A DNA stretch of 64,000 bases from an uncultured Clostridia bacterium (GTDB lineage Bacteria > Bacillota > Clostridia > UBA1381). Where the stretch lies: contig CAKSNH010000011.1 of NCBI GenBank assembly GCA_934476075.1, forward strand, positions 30,040-94,039, read 5' to 3'. The translations under genes were made by a program, and so were the position numbers. Of this stretch, positions 45,296-53,345 are shown in pieces. Under the pieces are notes generated by a model. The model was given only the letters and a program-made list of their open reading frames with translations. It was not told the origin of the DNA and searched no databases. Position 1 is the stretch's first letter. Each line of letters begins with the position of its first letter.

Positions 45296-48190
45296 TTAAT
45301 CCAGACCGAATTCCTTATATTTTCTGTTAATTTCTTCGTCAATATCAATCTGCCATTCATGCAGTGTTTCATACGGACTTTCATAATCATAAATCGCCGT
45401 TCTGAACGCATTCTGAATACCACGGGCAGTATAATAACTTCCCGGCACTTCCGGCACACCCGCAATATCGTCCCACTGCTCATTAAGCATTTTGTGCTGC
45501 GATACCGTCCACGGAATTTGTTCAAACGCATTTCTGTTTGCGGTAGCATATCTTGCCGCCGCTCCCATGATTTTTTCAAGTTCAATACCGTACTGTGCCT
45601 GTACGTCCTCGCTTGTAAACCATTTCATGAATTCCCATGCCGACTCTTTATCTTCTGTCTTATCAAACATTACACAAGCCGTAACCGCCGATGTCTGTGT
45701 ACGGTTCAAATTTCCGTTTTCGTCAACCGTACCCGGCAGCGGTGCCATCTCCCACAAGCCTTTAAGCTCCGGAGCACCTACGCTAAGCAAATTTGCTTGT
45801 GTATACTGCTGAATTGCAAGCGGCATATCACCTGTTCTGAATCTGCTGTAAAAATCGTAGCTGTCAGGGAAACCGTAGTTAATGTAATATTCCGTACTTT
45901 CCTTAAAAGCCTCTCTCGCCGCTTCCGAACCCAAGTCCGTTGATTTTAAATCATTTGCATAATACTTTCCGCCCTTTTGATACATCAATGTATTGAATAT
46001 CGTAAAAGCAGTTGACGCATTATTCGGTACTACCGTAGAAATCGGACTCCAGCCAACGTCCATGTTATTCTTTCTTATTATAGGGATAATCTGCTTAAAT
46101 TCCTTCCATGTGTTTGGTATGCCGACTCCCAAATCCGACAGAATATCCTTTCTGTAAAACATCATTTCAAAGTTTTGTGTATCCGGCAGTGCATAGTATC
46201 CGTCTTGGAATTTGAACGGTACCATTGCCGACTCATGAAATCTGTCCGCTACGATTTCATCAAAATCATCAAATTGCGTAAGGTCTGTCAATGCACCTCT
46301 GATTGCATAGTTTACAGGCTCTGTTGACGCTATCGTCAATGCAACGTCCGGACCTCTGCCCGCCAATGTCGCCTCAATCAATGCACCCTGCACCAATTCA
46401 AGTTTTACGTTAATATCCGTTTTCGGTGTAAAATCGTCCTGAATAAGCTGTTTCAATACACCTACTTGGTCACGTCCGAGATTTACCCATACTTTAACCT
46501 GTTTCACATCGCCCGTCACATCATCGGAAATCAAATCATAATCTTCTGTAAATGATGCGATAAACGTATCAAAATTATATTTTAACGACTGTCCTATATT
46601 AGGCTTTACGTTCGGCAGCTCCTCATCAGGTGCTTTAACCAAAACATAATCAAGCTGCAACGGCTGTTTTGTCATATTAAGCACCCATGCCGAAAGACCT
46701 GTTATATCATTTTTATATGTAGTAAGACGTGAGCTTATGTTTTCGGGTTTTTCCGCCATTTGCTCCAAATCCAAAATCATTCTTTGAAGCTGCGAAACGG
46801 CACTTCCCGTCTTGCCTCCGGCAAGAGCAATCATATCATCTTTTTGCTTTTTCAAAACGTCCGCAAGTTCGGTAAATTTATCAAGCAAATCAGGAATTTG
46901 CTTTTCAAATCCATAGTCACGAAGTGTATCGGGACTTGAACCCGAAATCATAACCATCTTGCGGTAATATTCGTTCATTTCAAATATCGCACTATTTACT
47001 TCACGCAGAATATTTGTAATATCGCCGTAGCTTACCTCCATAGTGATTGTATGTCTGCCTTTGGTCAAATAAAAATCGTATGCGTTCCCGTTTTCGTCAC
47101 CCAGCGTTTTCATCTGCCATTCGTCACCATACTCAAACGCTACCTTTTCCAGTTCCTTAAACGGTATTTCTCCGTCAATCATAACTTTTCTCGTGGTAAA
47201 CATACCGCTTGTGACATTCTGCAAATACTTTAACGAAATATTATAAAGACCGTCCTCCGGTGCTTCAAATTCCCATGTGACATTCTGTCCCGTACTCTGC
47301 CAGCCTGTACCGCCCACTGTATTTAGTCTGATTTTTGACGAGCTTGACGGCTCTGTCAGCGGACTTGTTTTATCCGTAACGGGATACACGGTAGATGTAT
47401 TCCTTTCAAATGTTTTTTCCGCCTGAAACTTAACCGTCTGTGTTGCTTTTTTGTATCCGTTCTTGTCATATCCGGCTTTTACATCACTGTATGACGGCAA
47501 TTCTTTTTCTTGGTATATTTTCAAATCGCCGATATAAAAACTCTGTCCCGTTGTGGTAAGACGAAGCGTATTTTCTCCGGCTTTAAGATATATTTTCAAT
47601 GTTCCGTTCGTATACCCTTCCGAATCACTCCATGAATGTGTCTGCCATACGGGTTTCTGTCCCATTTTCGGTCTTAGCTGATTATCCCGTGAATCGGTCT
47701 GAATATCGGTTATATCTTCCCACACTCTGTTTATCTGGTTGTTTGATGCCTCATTATACTGCACCTCACCGTTCACCGTAAGGGAAATATCCAATTCGTT
47801 TCCTGCATTCTCACCAAGATTCGCATCAATCGAAAAATTGTAAAGTCCCTCCTCGGGCACATTAACGTTCCACTGTGCATATACCTCATTTTCACTGTCG
47901 GGGAACATCAATACATCAGACTTATCCTTGTACTCTGTCACCGCAAACCCGTCCTCGCTGACAGAAGAATAATTCTTTGCCTGTATAACAATCTCATTAT
48001 CCGGCATTTTCATTCCCTTGTACTTTTCAAGAAAATTTTGATACGAATTGTCAGAGTTATAATCAAACTCTATTTTTGTTCCATACTCAGGCTTGTAAGT
48101 TTCCGCCTTAATCGGTACAGAAAAAGATGTTGTCAACAGTACCGCCGTCAAGGTTACAGTTAAAATTCGTTTTAACTCACTACGTTTCAA
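45296..48190 (-). CDS. very large extracellular substrate-binding protein with N-terminal carbohydrate-binding modules
   Basis: 964 residues, about twice the usual length. TTG start at 48190 behind GAGGGAAGTGAAG. The signal peptide (ILTVTLTAVLLTTSFSVPIKA-E) has no Cys, so the protein is not a lipoprotein, unlike most Gram-positive binding proteins. Residues about 40-240 and 245-400 look like two jelly-roll modules (EEGLYNFSIDANLG, WEFEAPEDGLYNISLKYL). A helical stretch (400-530) follows, and then a family 1 binding protein (about 560-964; GRGPDVALTIASTEPVNYAIRG, YYALPDTQNFEMMFYRKDIL, AWEFMKWFTSEDVQAQYG). It begins the operon, so it is likely the most abundant product. Confidence 0.9.
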   Translation of the reverse strand: MKRSELKRILTVTLTAVLLTTSFSVPIKAETYKPEYGTKIEFDYNSDNSYQNFLEKYKGMKMPDNEIVIQAKNYSSVSEDGFAVTEYKDKSDVLMFPDSENEVYAQWNVNVPEEGLYNFSIDANLGENAGNELDISLTVNGEVQYNEASNNQINRVWEDITDIQTDSRDNQLRPKMGQKPVWQTHSWSDSEGYTNGTLKIYLKAGENTLRLTTTGQSFYIGDLKIYQEKELPSYSDVKAGYDKNGYKKATQTVKFQAEKTFERNTSTVYPVTDKTSPLTEPSSSSKIRLNTVGGTGWQSTGQNVTWEFEAPEDGLYNISLKYLQNVTSGMFTTRKVMIDGEIPFKELEKVAFEYGDEWQMKTLGDENGNAYDFYLTKGRHTITMEVSYGDITNILREVNSAIFEMNEYYRKMVMISGSSPDTLRDYGFEKQIPDLLDKFTELADVLKKQKDDMIALAGGKTGSAVSQLQRMILDLEQMAEKPENISSRLTTYKNDITGLSAWVLNMTKQPLQLDYVLVKAPDEELPNVKPNIGQSLKYNFDTFIASFTEDYDLISDDVTGDVKQVKVWVNLGRDQVGVLKQLIQDDFTPKTDINVKLELVQGALIEATLAGRGPDVALTIASTEPVNYAIRGALTDLTQFDDFDEIVADRFHESAMVPFKFQDGYYALPDTQNFEMMFYRKDILSDLGVGIPNTWKEFKQIIPIIRKNNMDVGWSPISTVVPNNASTAFTIFNTLMYQKGGKYYANDLKSTDLGSEAAREAFKESTEYYINYGFPDSYDFYSRFRTGDMPLAIQQYTQANLLSVGAPELKGLWEMAPLPGTVDENGNLNRTQTSAVTACVMFDKTEDKESAWEFMKWFTSEDVQAQYGIELEKIMGAAARYATANRNAFEQIPWTVSQHKMLNEQWDDIAGVPEVPGSYYTARGIQNAFRTAIYDYESPYETLHEWQIDIDEEINRKYKEFGLD

Positions 48191-48243
48191 ATCTCTTCAC
48201 TTCCCTCTTTTTACCCACGATATTTTATTTACAACAAGTCCTG

Positions 48244-48272
48244 TTTATACTATATTCATATATCCGTTGTAA
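48244..48272 (-). promoter_or_regulatory. promoter of the ABC-transporter operon
   Basis: Minus strand: TTACAA (48272-48267), 17 bp, TATAAA (48249-48244); start expected near 48237. Confidence 0.55.
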
Positions 48273-48285
48273 TTTTACACAAAAT

Positions 48286-48304
48286 CACAATTTAATTTAT
48301 TGTG
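48286..48304. promoter_or_regulatory. candidate operator palindrome
   Basis: CACAAT, 7 bases, ATTGTG: a perfect inverted repeat just upstream of the leftward promoter's -35 box, a usual position for an activator. Confidence 0.4.
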
Positions 48305-48518
48305 CAAAATATATATGTTTTATCGTTTTCCCAACAATTTTATTAGTATAAAAATATTTTTATTAACTTGTTTATAAATTACTATGATATAATTTTAACA
48401 GATTATTAATATAATTTCAACAATTTAGACAAAAAAATATATTATTTTTTTAATTTTATATAACTTACCGCACAAATTCACGATAAACAAGTTGCACAAA
48501 TCCGCATTAATGCTATTG

Positions 48519-48548
48519 TTGACACCCTTATAATTAATATGATATTAT
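48519..48548 (+). promoter_or_regulatory. promoter of the GH26-like gene
   Basis: TTGACA (48519-48524), 18 bp, TATTAT (48543-48548), 30 nt before the start codon. Confidence 0.6.
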
Positions 48549-48578
48549 TTTAGTAATATAATATTATGGAGGGTTATT

Positions 48579-50528
48579 ATGAAAAAAACAGCTGTTTTAT
48601 TGGCAATAATTATGGCAGTCAGTATCATTCCTGTTGTATCTGCCGCAGAATTGCCGAATGAGTTTTGGGGGTTAAACGATAATTACACCGCCGCATTAAA
48701 TTCGTCCGATTATTACGGTATCATAAACTATGGTACGCAAATAACAAATTTAATCCGCAACGAAGAACACACCGAGCAAGTATGCAACATCATGGCGTCA
48801 CGTCTTGACCAAATCGGTATTGCATACGAGCATTTGGGCGATTATCCCGCCGCCGCACAGACATACACAGAGTACATACCGTATGCCGAAGCATTAAATC
48901 TGTATGACGGATTGAAAATCGCCAGAGCAAAGGTTCTTCAATACACACCGGACATCAAAGCATACACCGCCGCTCCGTCAAGCTATCAGCCTGTTTATTA
49001 CGGTGCAAAGAATGAGCCGAAAAGCGGTACTTTGTTCGGGAAAGTTTATCATGACGGCGATACAGACACATTCAGCAAAGAATCATGTACGTTGATATAT
49101 CTTGAATTCGGCAATAACGATTTTGCCTGGGTAAGGGGTGTATTGGAAGATGCACGAAAAAATAATCTTGCCGTTGAATTTGCGTGGAACTTCACACATG
49201 AGGGAAATGACATGGCAAATGTCAGAAACAATACTCAGCACATTTATGATGTTCTTAACATTTTCAAAGAATATTCCGATGTTCCTATCTTTCTTCGTAT
49301 CGGTGCGGAAATGAACATCTGGTCTGCACCTGCCGCTCCGTCTGATTTTATCGATTCATTCCGATATATCGCAGGTATCGCAAAAGCTGAATGTTCTAAC
49401 GTTGCCACAGTATGGTCTGTCGCTCACGCATCATCATGGAACATTAACATGGACGATTATTATCCGGGCGATGAATATGTAGACTGGGTTGGTATATCCG
49501 CATATATGAACAATCATTTTCTGGGACAAGAGTGGTCTGACGCCGAAAAATTCAATGAAGTTGTGTTCTCGGCAGGCGACAGTGCCGACCCTGTCAAATT
49601 GGTTTCCGAAATAGTAGAAAAGTACGGCAGCCGCAAACCTATTATGCTTGCCGAAAGCGGAGCGTCGCACACTGTCCGCCCTATGAGCAAGGACACAACC
49701 GATTGGGCTGTAACAAAGCTTCGCCAAATGTATAATTATCTGCCTATGGTATATCCGCAGATTAAACTGATAATGTATTTTGATGTAGTTATGCCTAACG
49801 AAACCAATGATTATGCACTTTATTCAAATGACCGTATGCTGTCTGCATATAATGACACTACCGGTCAGGCAGTCGGATTAATAGCAAATTCATATAACTC
49901 TGCACCTTCGCAGACATTCAAGGAGTTATCGGACGGATTTATTGCCGCCGACAATTATTTGCCTTTATCGACATATGTGCACACATACGGTATTGACGAG
50001 CCTCGTGTAAACTATTACATAGACGACGGCTGGATTGGCAGTTCTTCCGCATTGCCGTACTCTTTTTCATATGAGCTTGCCAATATATCAAACGGCGTGC
50101 ATACTCTTACCGTTGAGGCTGAAAGCTACGGCAAACTGCTGGCAAAGCGTGACTATACATTTACCAAATATGAACATATAGCAATTAATATAAATGACGA
50201 ATACATATCAAGTGATGTTCCGCCGATTATAGAGAACGACAGAACGCTTGTTCCGATAAGAGTAGTTTCGGAATATCTCGGTGCAAATGTCGATTGGAAT
50301 GAATATGAACAGTCGGTTACAATCACAAAAGATAATCTGACCGCAAAACTTATTTTGGGCGATACAAATATTTATGATGCGAACAATAATGTGCAGACTG
50401 TAATTGACGTTCCCGCAAAGACAATAAATGACCGTACAATGGTACCTATCCGTGCCGTAGCAACTCTTTTCGGAGCGGCGGTTGACTGGGACGGCAATAC
50501 AAACACTGTATTGATAACAACAAAGTAA
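48579..50528 (+). CDS. secreted GH26-like glycosidase with Cu-amine-oxidase-N stalk
   Basis: 649 residues. Signal peptide 1-22; TPR-like helices about 30-105 (QIGIAYEHLGDYPAAAQTY); GH26-type TIM barrel about 130-430. Candidate acid/base is E244 in RIGAEMN, and nucleophile E359 in MLAESGAS; WVGISAY and VWSVAHASSW are also typical. The C-terminal 110 residues hold two copies of the Cu_amine_oxidN motif (NDRTLVPIRVVSEYLGA and NDRTMVPIRAVATLFGA), common as a surface-attachment module in Clostridia. GH26 enzymes cut beta-mannan or mixed-linked beta-glucan. Its place opposite the transporter operon suggests that the imported sugar is a manno- or gluco-oligosaccharide. Confidence 0.82.
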   Translation: MKKTAVLLAIIMAVSIIPVVSAAELPNEFWGLNDNYTAALNSSDYYGIINYGTQITNLIRNEEHTEQVCNIMASRLDQIGIAYEHLGDYPAAAQTYTEYIPYAEALNLYDGLKIARAKVLQYTPDIKAYTAAPSSYQPVYYGAKNEPKSGTLFGKVYHDGDTDTFSKESCTLIYLEFGNNDFAWVRGVLEDARKNNLAVEFAWNFTHEGNDMANVRNNTQHIYDVLNIFKEYSDVPIFLRIGAEMNIWSAPAAPSDFIDSFRYIAGIAKAECSNVATVWSVAHASSWNINMDDYYPGDEYVDWVGISAYMNNHFLGQEWSDAEKFNEVVFSAGDSADPVKLVSEIVEKYGSRKPIMLAESGASHTVRPMSKDTTDWAVTKLRQMYNYLPMVYPQIKLIMYFDVVMPNETNDYALYSNDRMLSAYNDTTGQAVGLIANSYNSAPSQTFKELSDGFIAADNYLPLSTYVHTYGIDEPRVNYYIDDGWIGSSSALPYSFSYELANISNGVHTLTVEAESYGKLLAKRDYTFTKYEHIAININDEYISSDVPPIIENDRTLVPIRVVSEYLGANVDWNEYEQSVTITKDNLTAKLILGDTNIYDANNNVQTVIDVPAKTINDRTMVPIRAVATLFGAAVDWDGNTNTVLITTK

Positions 50529-50535
50529 AACAACA

Positions 50536-50580
50536 AAAAGACGTATTATTCAGCATAAAAAGTTGAATAATACGTCTTTT
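50536..50580 (+). terminator. bidirectional terminator between GH26-like gene and tyrS
   Basis: A perfect 17-bp stem: AAAAGACGTATTATTCA with TGAATAATACGTCTTTT. Confidence 0.95.
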
Positions 50581-50592
50581 ATATTGCAATTA

Positions 50593-51813
50593 TTAACCCA
50601 ATAATACTCTGTGGAATACTTTCTTACCCTTTTGTACGATAAGACCGTCCTCGCCGAACATATCGGCAGTGATTGCCATTGTCGGGTCAGTAACCTTTTC
50701 ACCGTTGATTGACAATCCGTTTCCTGTGATAATTCTTCTGCCCTCGCTCTTTGACGGTACAACCTTAATTTGTGCAATCAAATCAAGTACACCCATACCC
50801 TCGATGCTTTCAAGAGTAGTTGTAGGCATATTTTCGTTCACACCCTTGCCCGAAAACAATGCTTCTGCGGCAGCTTTTGCTTTTTCAGCTTCTTCTTCGC
50901 CGTGAACCATCTTTGTAACTTCATATGCAAGACGCTGTTTTGCCTTATTAAGCTCTTTGCCCTCCCATTTAGCCATTTCGTTAATTTCTTCCATCGGCAC
51001 AAACGTGATAAGCTTCAAGCAGTTAATTACATCGCTGTCCTGTACATTTACCCAGTATTGGTAAAAATCATACGGGCTTGTCTTTTCAGGGTCCAGCCAC
51101 AACGCACCCTTTTGCGTCTTACCCATCTTCTTGCCCTCACTTGTTGTAAGAAGTGTAAATGTCATGCCGTAAACCTGTTTAGCGTCTTTTCTTCTGACCA
51201 AATCAATACCGCCAAGGATATTGCTCCATTGGTCATCACCGCCAAGCTCGATTTTACAGCCGTATTCTCTGTTAAGCATAAGGAAGTCATAACTTTGCAT
51301 CAGCATATAGTTAAATTCAAGGAATGAAAGTCCCTTTTCCAATCTTTGTTTGAAACATTCTGCTGTAAGCATTTTATTAACCGAGAAACACGAACCGATG
51401 TCACGCAGAAAATCAACATAGTTCAATTTCAAAAGCCAGTCCGCATTGTTTACCATAATTGCTTTATCATCAGAAAAATCAATAATTCTTGATAATTGTT
51501 CTTTAAATTTTTCACAGTTATGGTCAATAGTTTCACGAGTCATCATTTGACGCATATCCGTTCTTCCCGACGGGTCACCGACAGCACCTGTACCGCCGCC
51601 AACCAAAGCAATAGGACGGTGACCGTAATTTTGCATATGACGCATTACAACCATCTGCAAAAAGTGACCTACGTGCAAACTGTCCGCAGTAGGGTCAAAT
51701 CCGATATAGAAAGTTACTTTTTCTTTACCCAACAATTCTCTGATTTCATCTTCATGTGTCAACTGTGCTATCAAACCACGTTCTTTTAACACGTCAAATA
51801 CATTACCACTCAT
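50593..51813 (-). CDS. tyrS: tyrosyl-tRNA synthetase
   Basis: 406 residues, a class Ic synthetase. Seen: YIGFDPTADSLHVGHFLQ with the HIGH-type motif HVGH, the tyrosine-binding QSYDFLMLNREYGCKIELGG and GGDDQWSNI segments, KMSKS-type KKMGKTQKG, and a C-terminal S4 RNA-binding domain (SEGRRIITGNGLSINGEKV). Length and domain order match the TyrRS type with a C-terminal S4 domain. Its own promoter, a Tyr-rich leader peptide and an intrinsic terminator lie upstream, so expression is likely set by the supply of charged tRNA-Tyr. ATG 51813 is preceded by GGAGG. Confidence 0.96.
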   Translation of the reverse strand: MSGNVFDVLKERGLIAQLTHEDEIRELLGKEKVTFYIGFDPTADSLHVGHFLQMVVMRHMQNYGHRPIALVGGGTGAVGDPSGRTDMRQMMTRETIDHNCEKFKEQLSRIIDFSDDKAIMVNNADWLLKLNYVDFLRDIGSCFSVNKMLTAECFKQRLEKGLSFLEFNYMLMQSYDFLMLNREYGCKIELGGDDQWSNILGGIDLVRRKDAKQVYGMTFTLLTTSEGKKMGKTQKGALWLDPEKTSPYDFYQYWVNVQDSDVINCLKLITFVPMEEINEMAKWEGKELNKAKQRLAYEVTKMVHGEEEAEKAKAAAEALFSGKGVNENMPTTTLESIEGMGVLDLIAQIKVVPSKSEGRRIITGNGLSINGEKVTDPTMAITADMFGEDGLIVQKGKKVFHRVLLG

Positions 51814-51835
51814 TTAAAAATCCTCCAACTTTAAA

Positions 51836-51886
51836 ATAAAAATTCAAAAGCCGATAAACTATATCAGAATATATAGTCATCGGCTT
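51836..51886 (-). terminator. attenuator terminator in the tyrS leader
   Basis: Leftward RNA: AAGCCGAT (51886-51879) pairs with ATCGGCTT (51855-51848); an inner stem CTATAT/ATATAG closes a 6-nt loop; then TT-GAA-TTTTT. It lies between the leader peptide and tyrS, so it must be bypassed to express tyrS. Confidence 0.85.
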
Positions 51887-51914
51887 ACTTAATTACATTT
51901 TAATAAAATAATGC

Positions 51915-52010
51915 TTATTTTGTAATCTGATGACAGCAAAAAACACCTAAACTATAATTGTTTAAGTAATAGAAACGATAATATTTTACTGTACCGATTT
52001 TTTCCTGCAT
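51915..52010 (-). CDS. tyrS leader peptide, Tyr-rich
   Basis: A 31-codon frame from ATG 52010 to TAA 51917-51915, behind GAAAGGA with 8-nt spacing, the same type of site as neighbouring genes. Residues 9-19 are KYYRFYYLNNY: five Tyr in 11. It ends 29 nt before the terminator stem. The sequence GTCATC in codons 26-28 can pair with GATGAC, which spans the 5' arm of the terminator (51881-51876). A ribosome paused at the Tyr codons would leave GTCATC free to open the terminator; one that runs to the stop codon would cover it. No T-box signature is present. Confidence 0.75.
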   Translation of the reverse strand: MQEKIGTVKYYRFYYLNNYSLGVFCCHQITK

Positions 52011-52044
52011 TATTCTAATCCTTTCAAAACATAATAACAATAAA

Positions 52045-52073
52045 ATTTTATCAACATTAGCCCGATTTGTCAA
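52045..52073 (-). promoter_or_regulatory. tyrS promoter
   Basis: Minus strand: TTGACA (52073-52068), 17 bp, TAAAAT (52050-52045). Start is about 28 nt before the leader peptide ATG. Confidence 0.88.
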
Positions 52074-52079
52074 TACTTT

Positions 52080-53333
52080 TTATGAAATTTCAGGCATTTG
52101 AGCACCAAAATACACCGTCTGATGTGACAATCTTTTTGGTTGTTTTAACGGTTTTCCGCTCGGCTCTTTGTCAATATCGCTCATACGGCTGCCGAATATC
52201 GCAAGTTCACCGTTGCTGTAAATGATTACATCTTCTTTATTTTCACCGAATACATCAGCAAAAAGCACATATCCGTCCTTCGGGAAACTTACCACAGGCT
52301 CTAATTTATGATTATACAAAGTCGGCATAATTCCGCCGCCACGTCTGAACGCCAAAATATAATCCTGATTATCACCCATATAATTATTTATCGTGTGTAT
52401 AATCGTAAGCCAGCCGATAGTATCACGCTTTTCCCTTGCGATTTCCTCGCCGTTTGAATTAAGCACAAACAATGCGTCCTCCGCATTCGGGCCGCCTCGC
52501 ACTACCCTATCCAATCCGGCAACCAATACTTCGTCACTGTCGGGATTATATCTGCCAAGTGCAACGTGCTGCGACTCCTTAGAACCGCTGTATCTCCAAA
52601 TCTCTTTTCCATTTGTGTCATAAAGCACTGTCACACTGCCGCCTATAACCATCTGTACGCCGTCACATTCCGGCTTTACATTGCCTACCCACAACGCATC
52701 GCAGTGGTCGTCCAAATCATGGCATGACCATTGCGGAGTACCGTCGCTGTCAAGCATAGTGTAGCCTGCCATAACTTCGTCCCTGCCGTCGCCGTCAAAA
52801 TCGTATACCCACGGAAAATGTCCCATATTACCCTCATGCGTCCATAGCACATTAAAATCCTTGTCCATAGCCCACATTTTATGATAGCGATTTTTAAGAA
52901 TAATATCACTCGGATAATCTCCGCCCGTAAGATTGGCAACGATAATGCAATCGTGTGCCCATTCATTCGGCAAATCAAACTCTTTTTTCAGACTTCCGTC
53001 CCTGCCGTTAAGTATTCTGAACTTTTTGTCCATAACACATAACACTTCGTTAAATCCGTCACCGTCAATATCGCAAATCTGCACAGGAATATCCGAGCCT
53101 GCCGTTTTTGTTCCCTCATTCGGAGTACCGACCTGCCATACAATATTGCCCTTTATGTCATATACAGTGAGAGCTTGAATTTGGTGCGGATAATAACGGT
53201 CATCATATGTACTGTCAGGCTGAGCAACCAAAAAATCCACACGTCCATTCCCTGTTAAATCCCCCAAAAATACAAATGAACCGCTTCCGCCCGCAGATAT
53301 ATCAAATTTATTTATTAACACCGGTTCTGACAT
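52080..53333 (-). CDS. cytosolic FG-GAP/VCBS-type propeller, PL11-like in appearance
   Basis: 417 residues without a signal peptide (MSEPVLINKFDISAGGSGSF). FG-GAP-type blades with Asp-rich Ca loops recur: GDLTGNGRVDFLVA, CDIDGDGFNEVLCVM, YDFDGDGRDEVMAGY. The order VWQVGTPNEGTKTAGSDIPV and a DHCDALWVGN-like segment recall rhamnogalacturonan lyases of family PL11, which are eight-bladed. Being intracellular, it could cut imported oligogalacturonan, or be only a scaffold. It lies 12 nt after the CheW-CZB gene and ends where the tyrS promoter begins. Confidence 0.65.
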   Translation of the reverse strand: MSEPVLINKFDISAGGSGSFVFLGDLTGNGRVDFLVAQPDSTYDDRYYPHQIQALTVYDIKGNIVWQVGTPNEGTKTAGSDIPVQICDIDGDGFNEVLCVMDKKFRILNGRDGSLKKEFDLPNEWAHDCIIVANLTGGDYPSDIILKNRYHKMWAMDKDFNVLWTHEGNMGHFPWVYDFDGDGRDEVMAGYTMLDSDGTPQWSCHDLDDHCDALWVGNVKPECDGVQMVIGGSVTVLYDTNGKEIWRYSGSKESQHVALGRYNPDSDEVLVAGLDRVVRGGPNAEDALFVLNSNGEEIAREKRDTIGWLTIIHTINNYMGDNQDYILAFRRGGGIMPTLYNHKLEPVVSFPKDGYVLFADVFGENKEDVIIYSNGELAIFGSRMSDIDKEPSGKPLKQPKRLSHQTVYFGAQMPEIS

Positions 53334-53345
53334 TATTTTTTCTCC

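Larger units (their letters stand above)
48191..48578. other. divergent regulatory region between binding protein and GH26-like genes
   Basis: 388 bp without a gene. It contains a leftward promoter, a palindrome and a rightward promoter (listed separately). The middle is very AT-rich. Confidence 0.6.

Noticed and set aside
51814..52079. T-box riboswitch upstream of tyrS
   Set aside because: No GGGTGGNACCGCG-type motif or specifier-loop arrangement is present on the tyrS strand; the leader peptide explains the region better.
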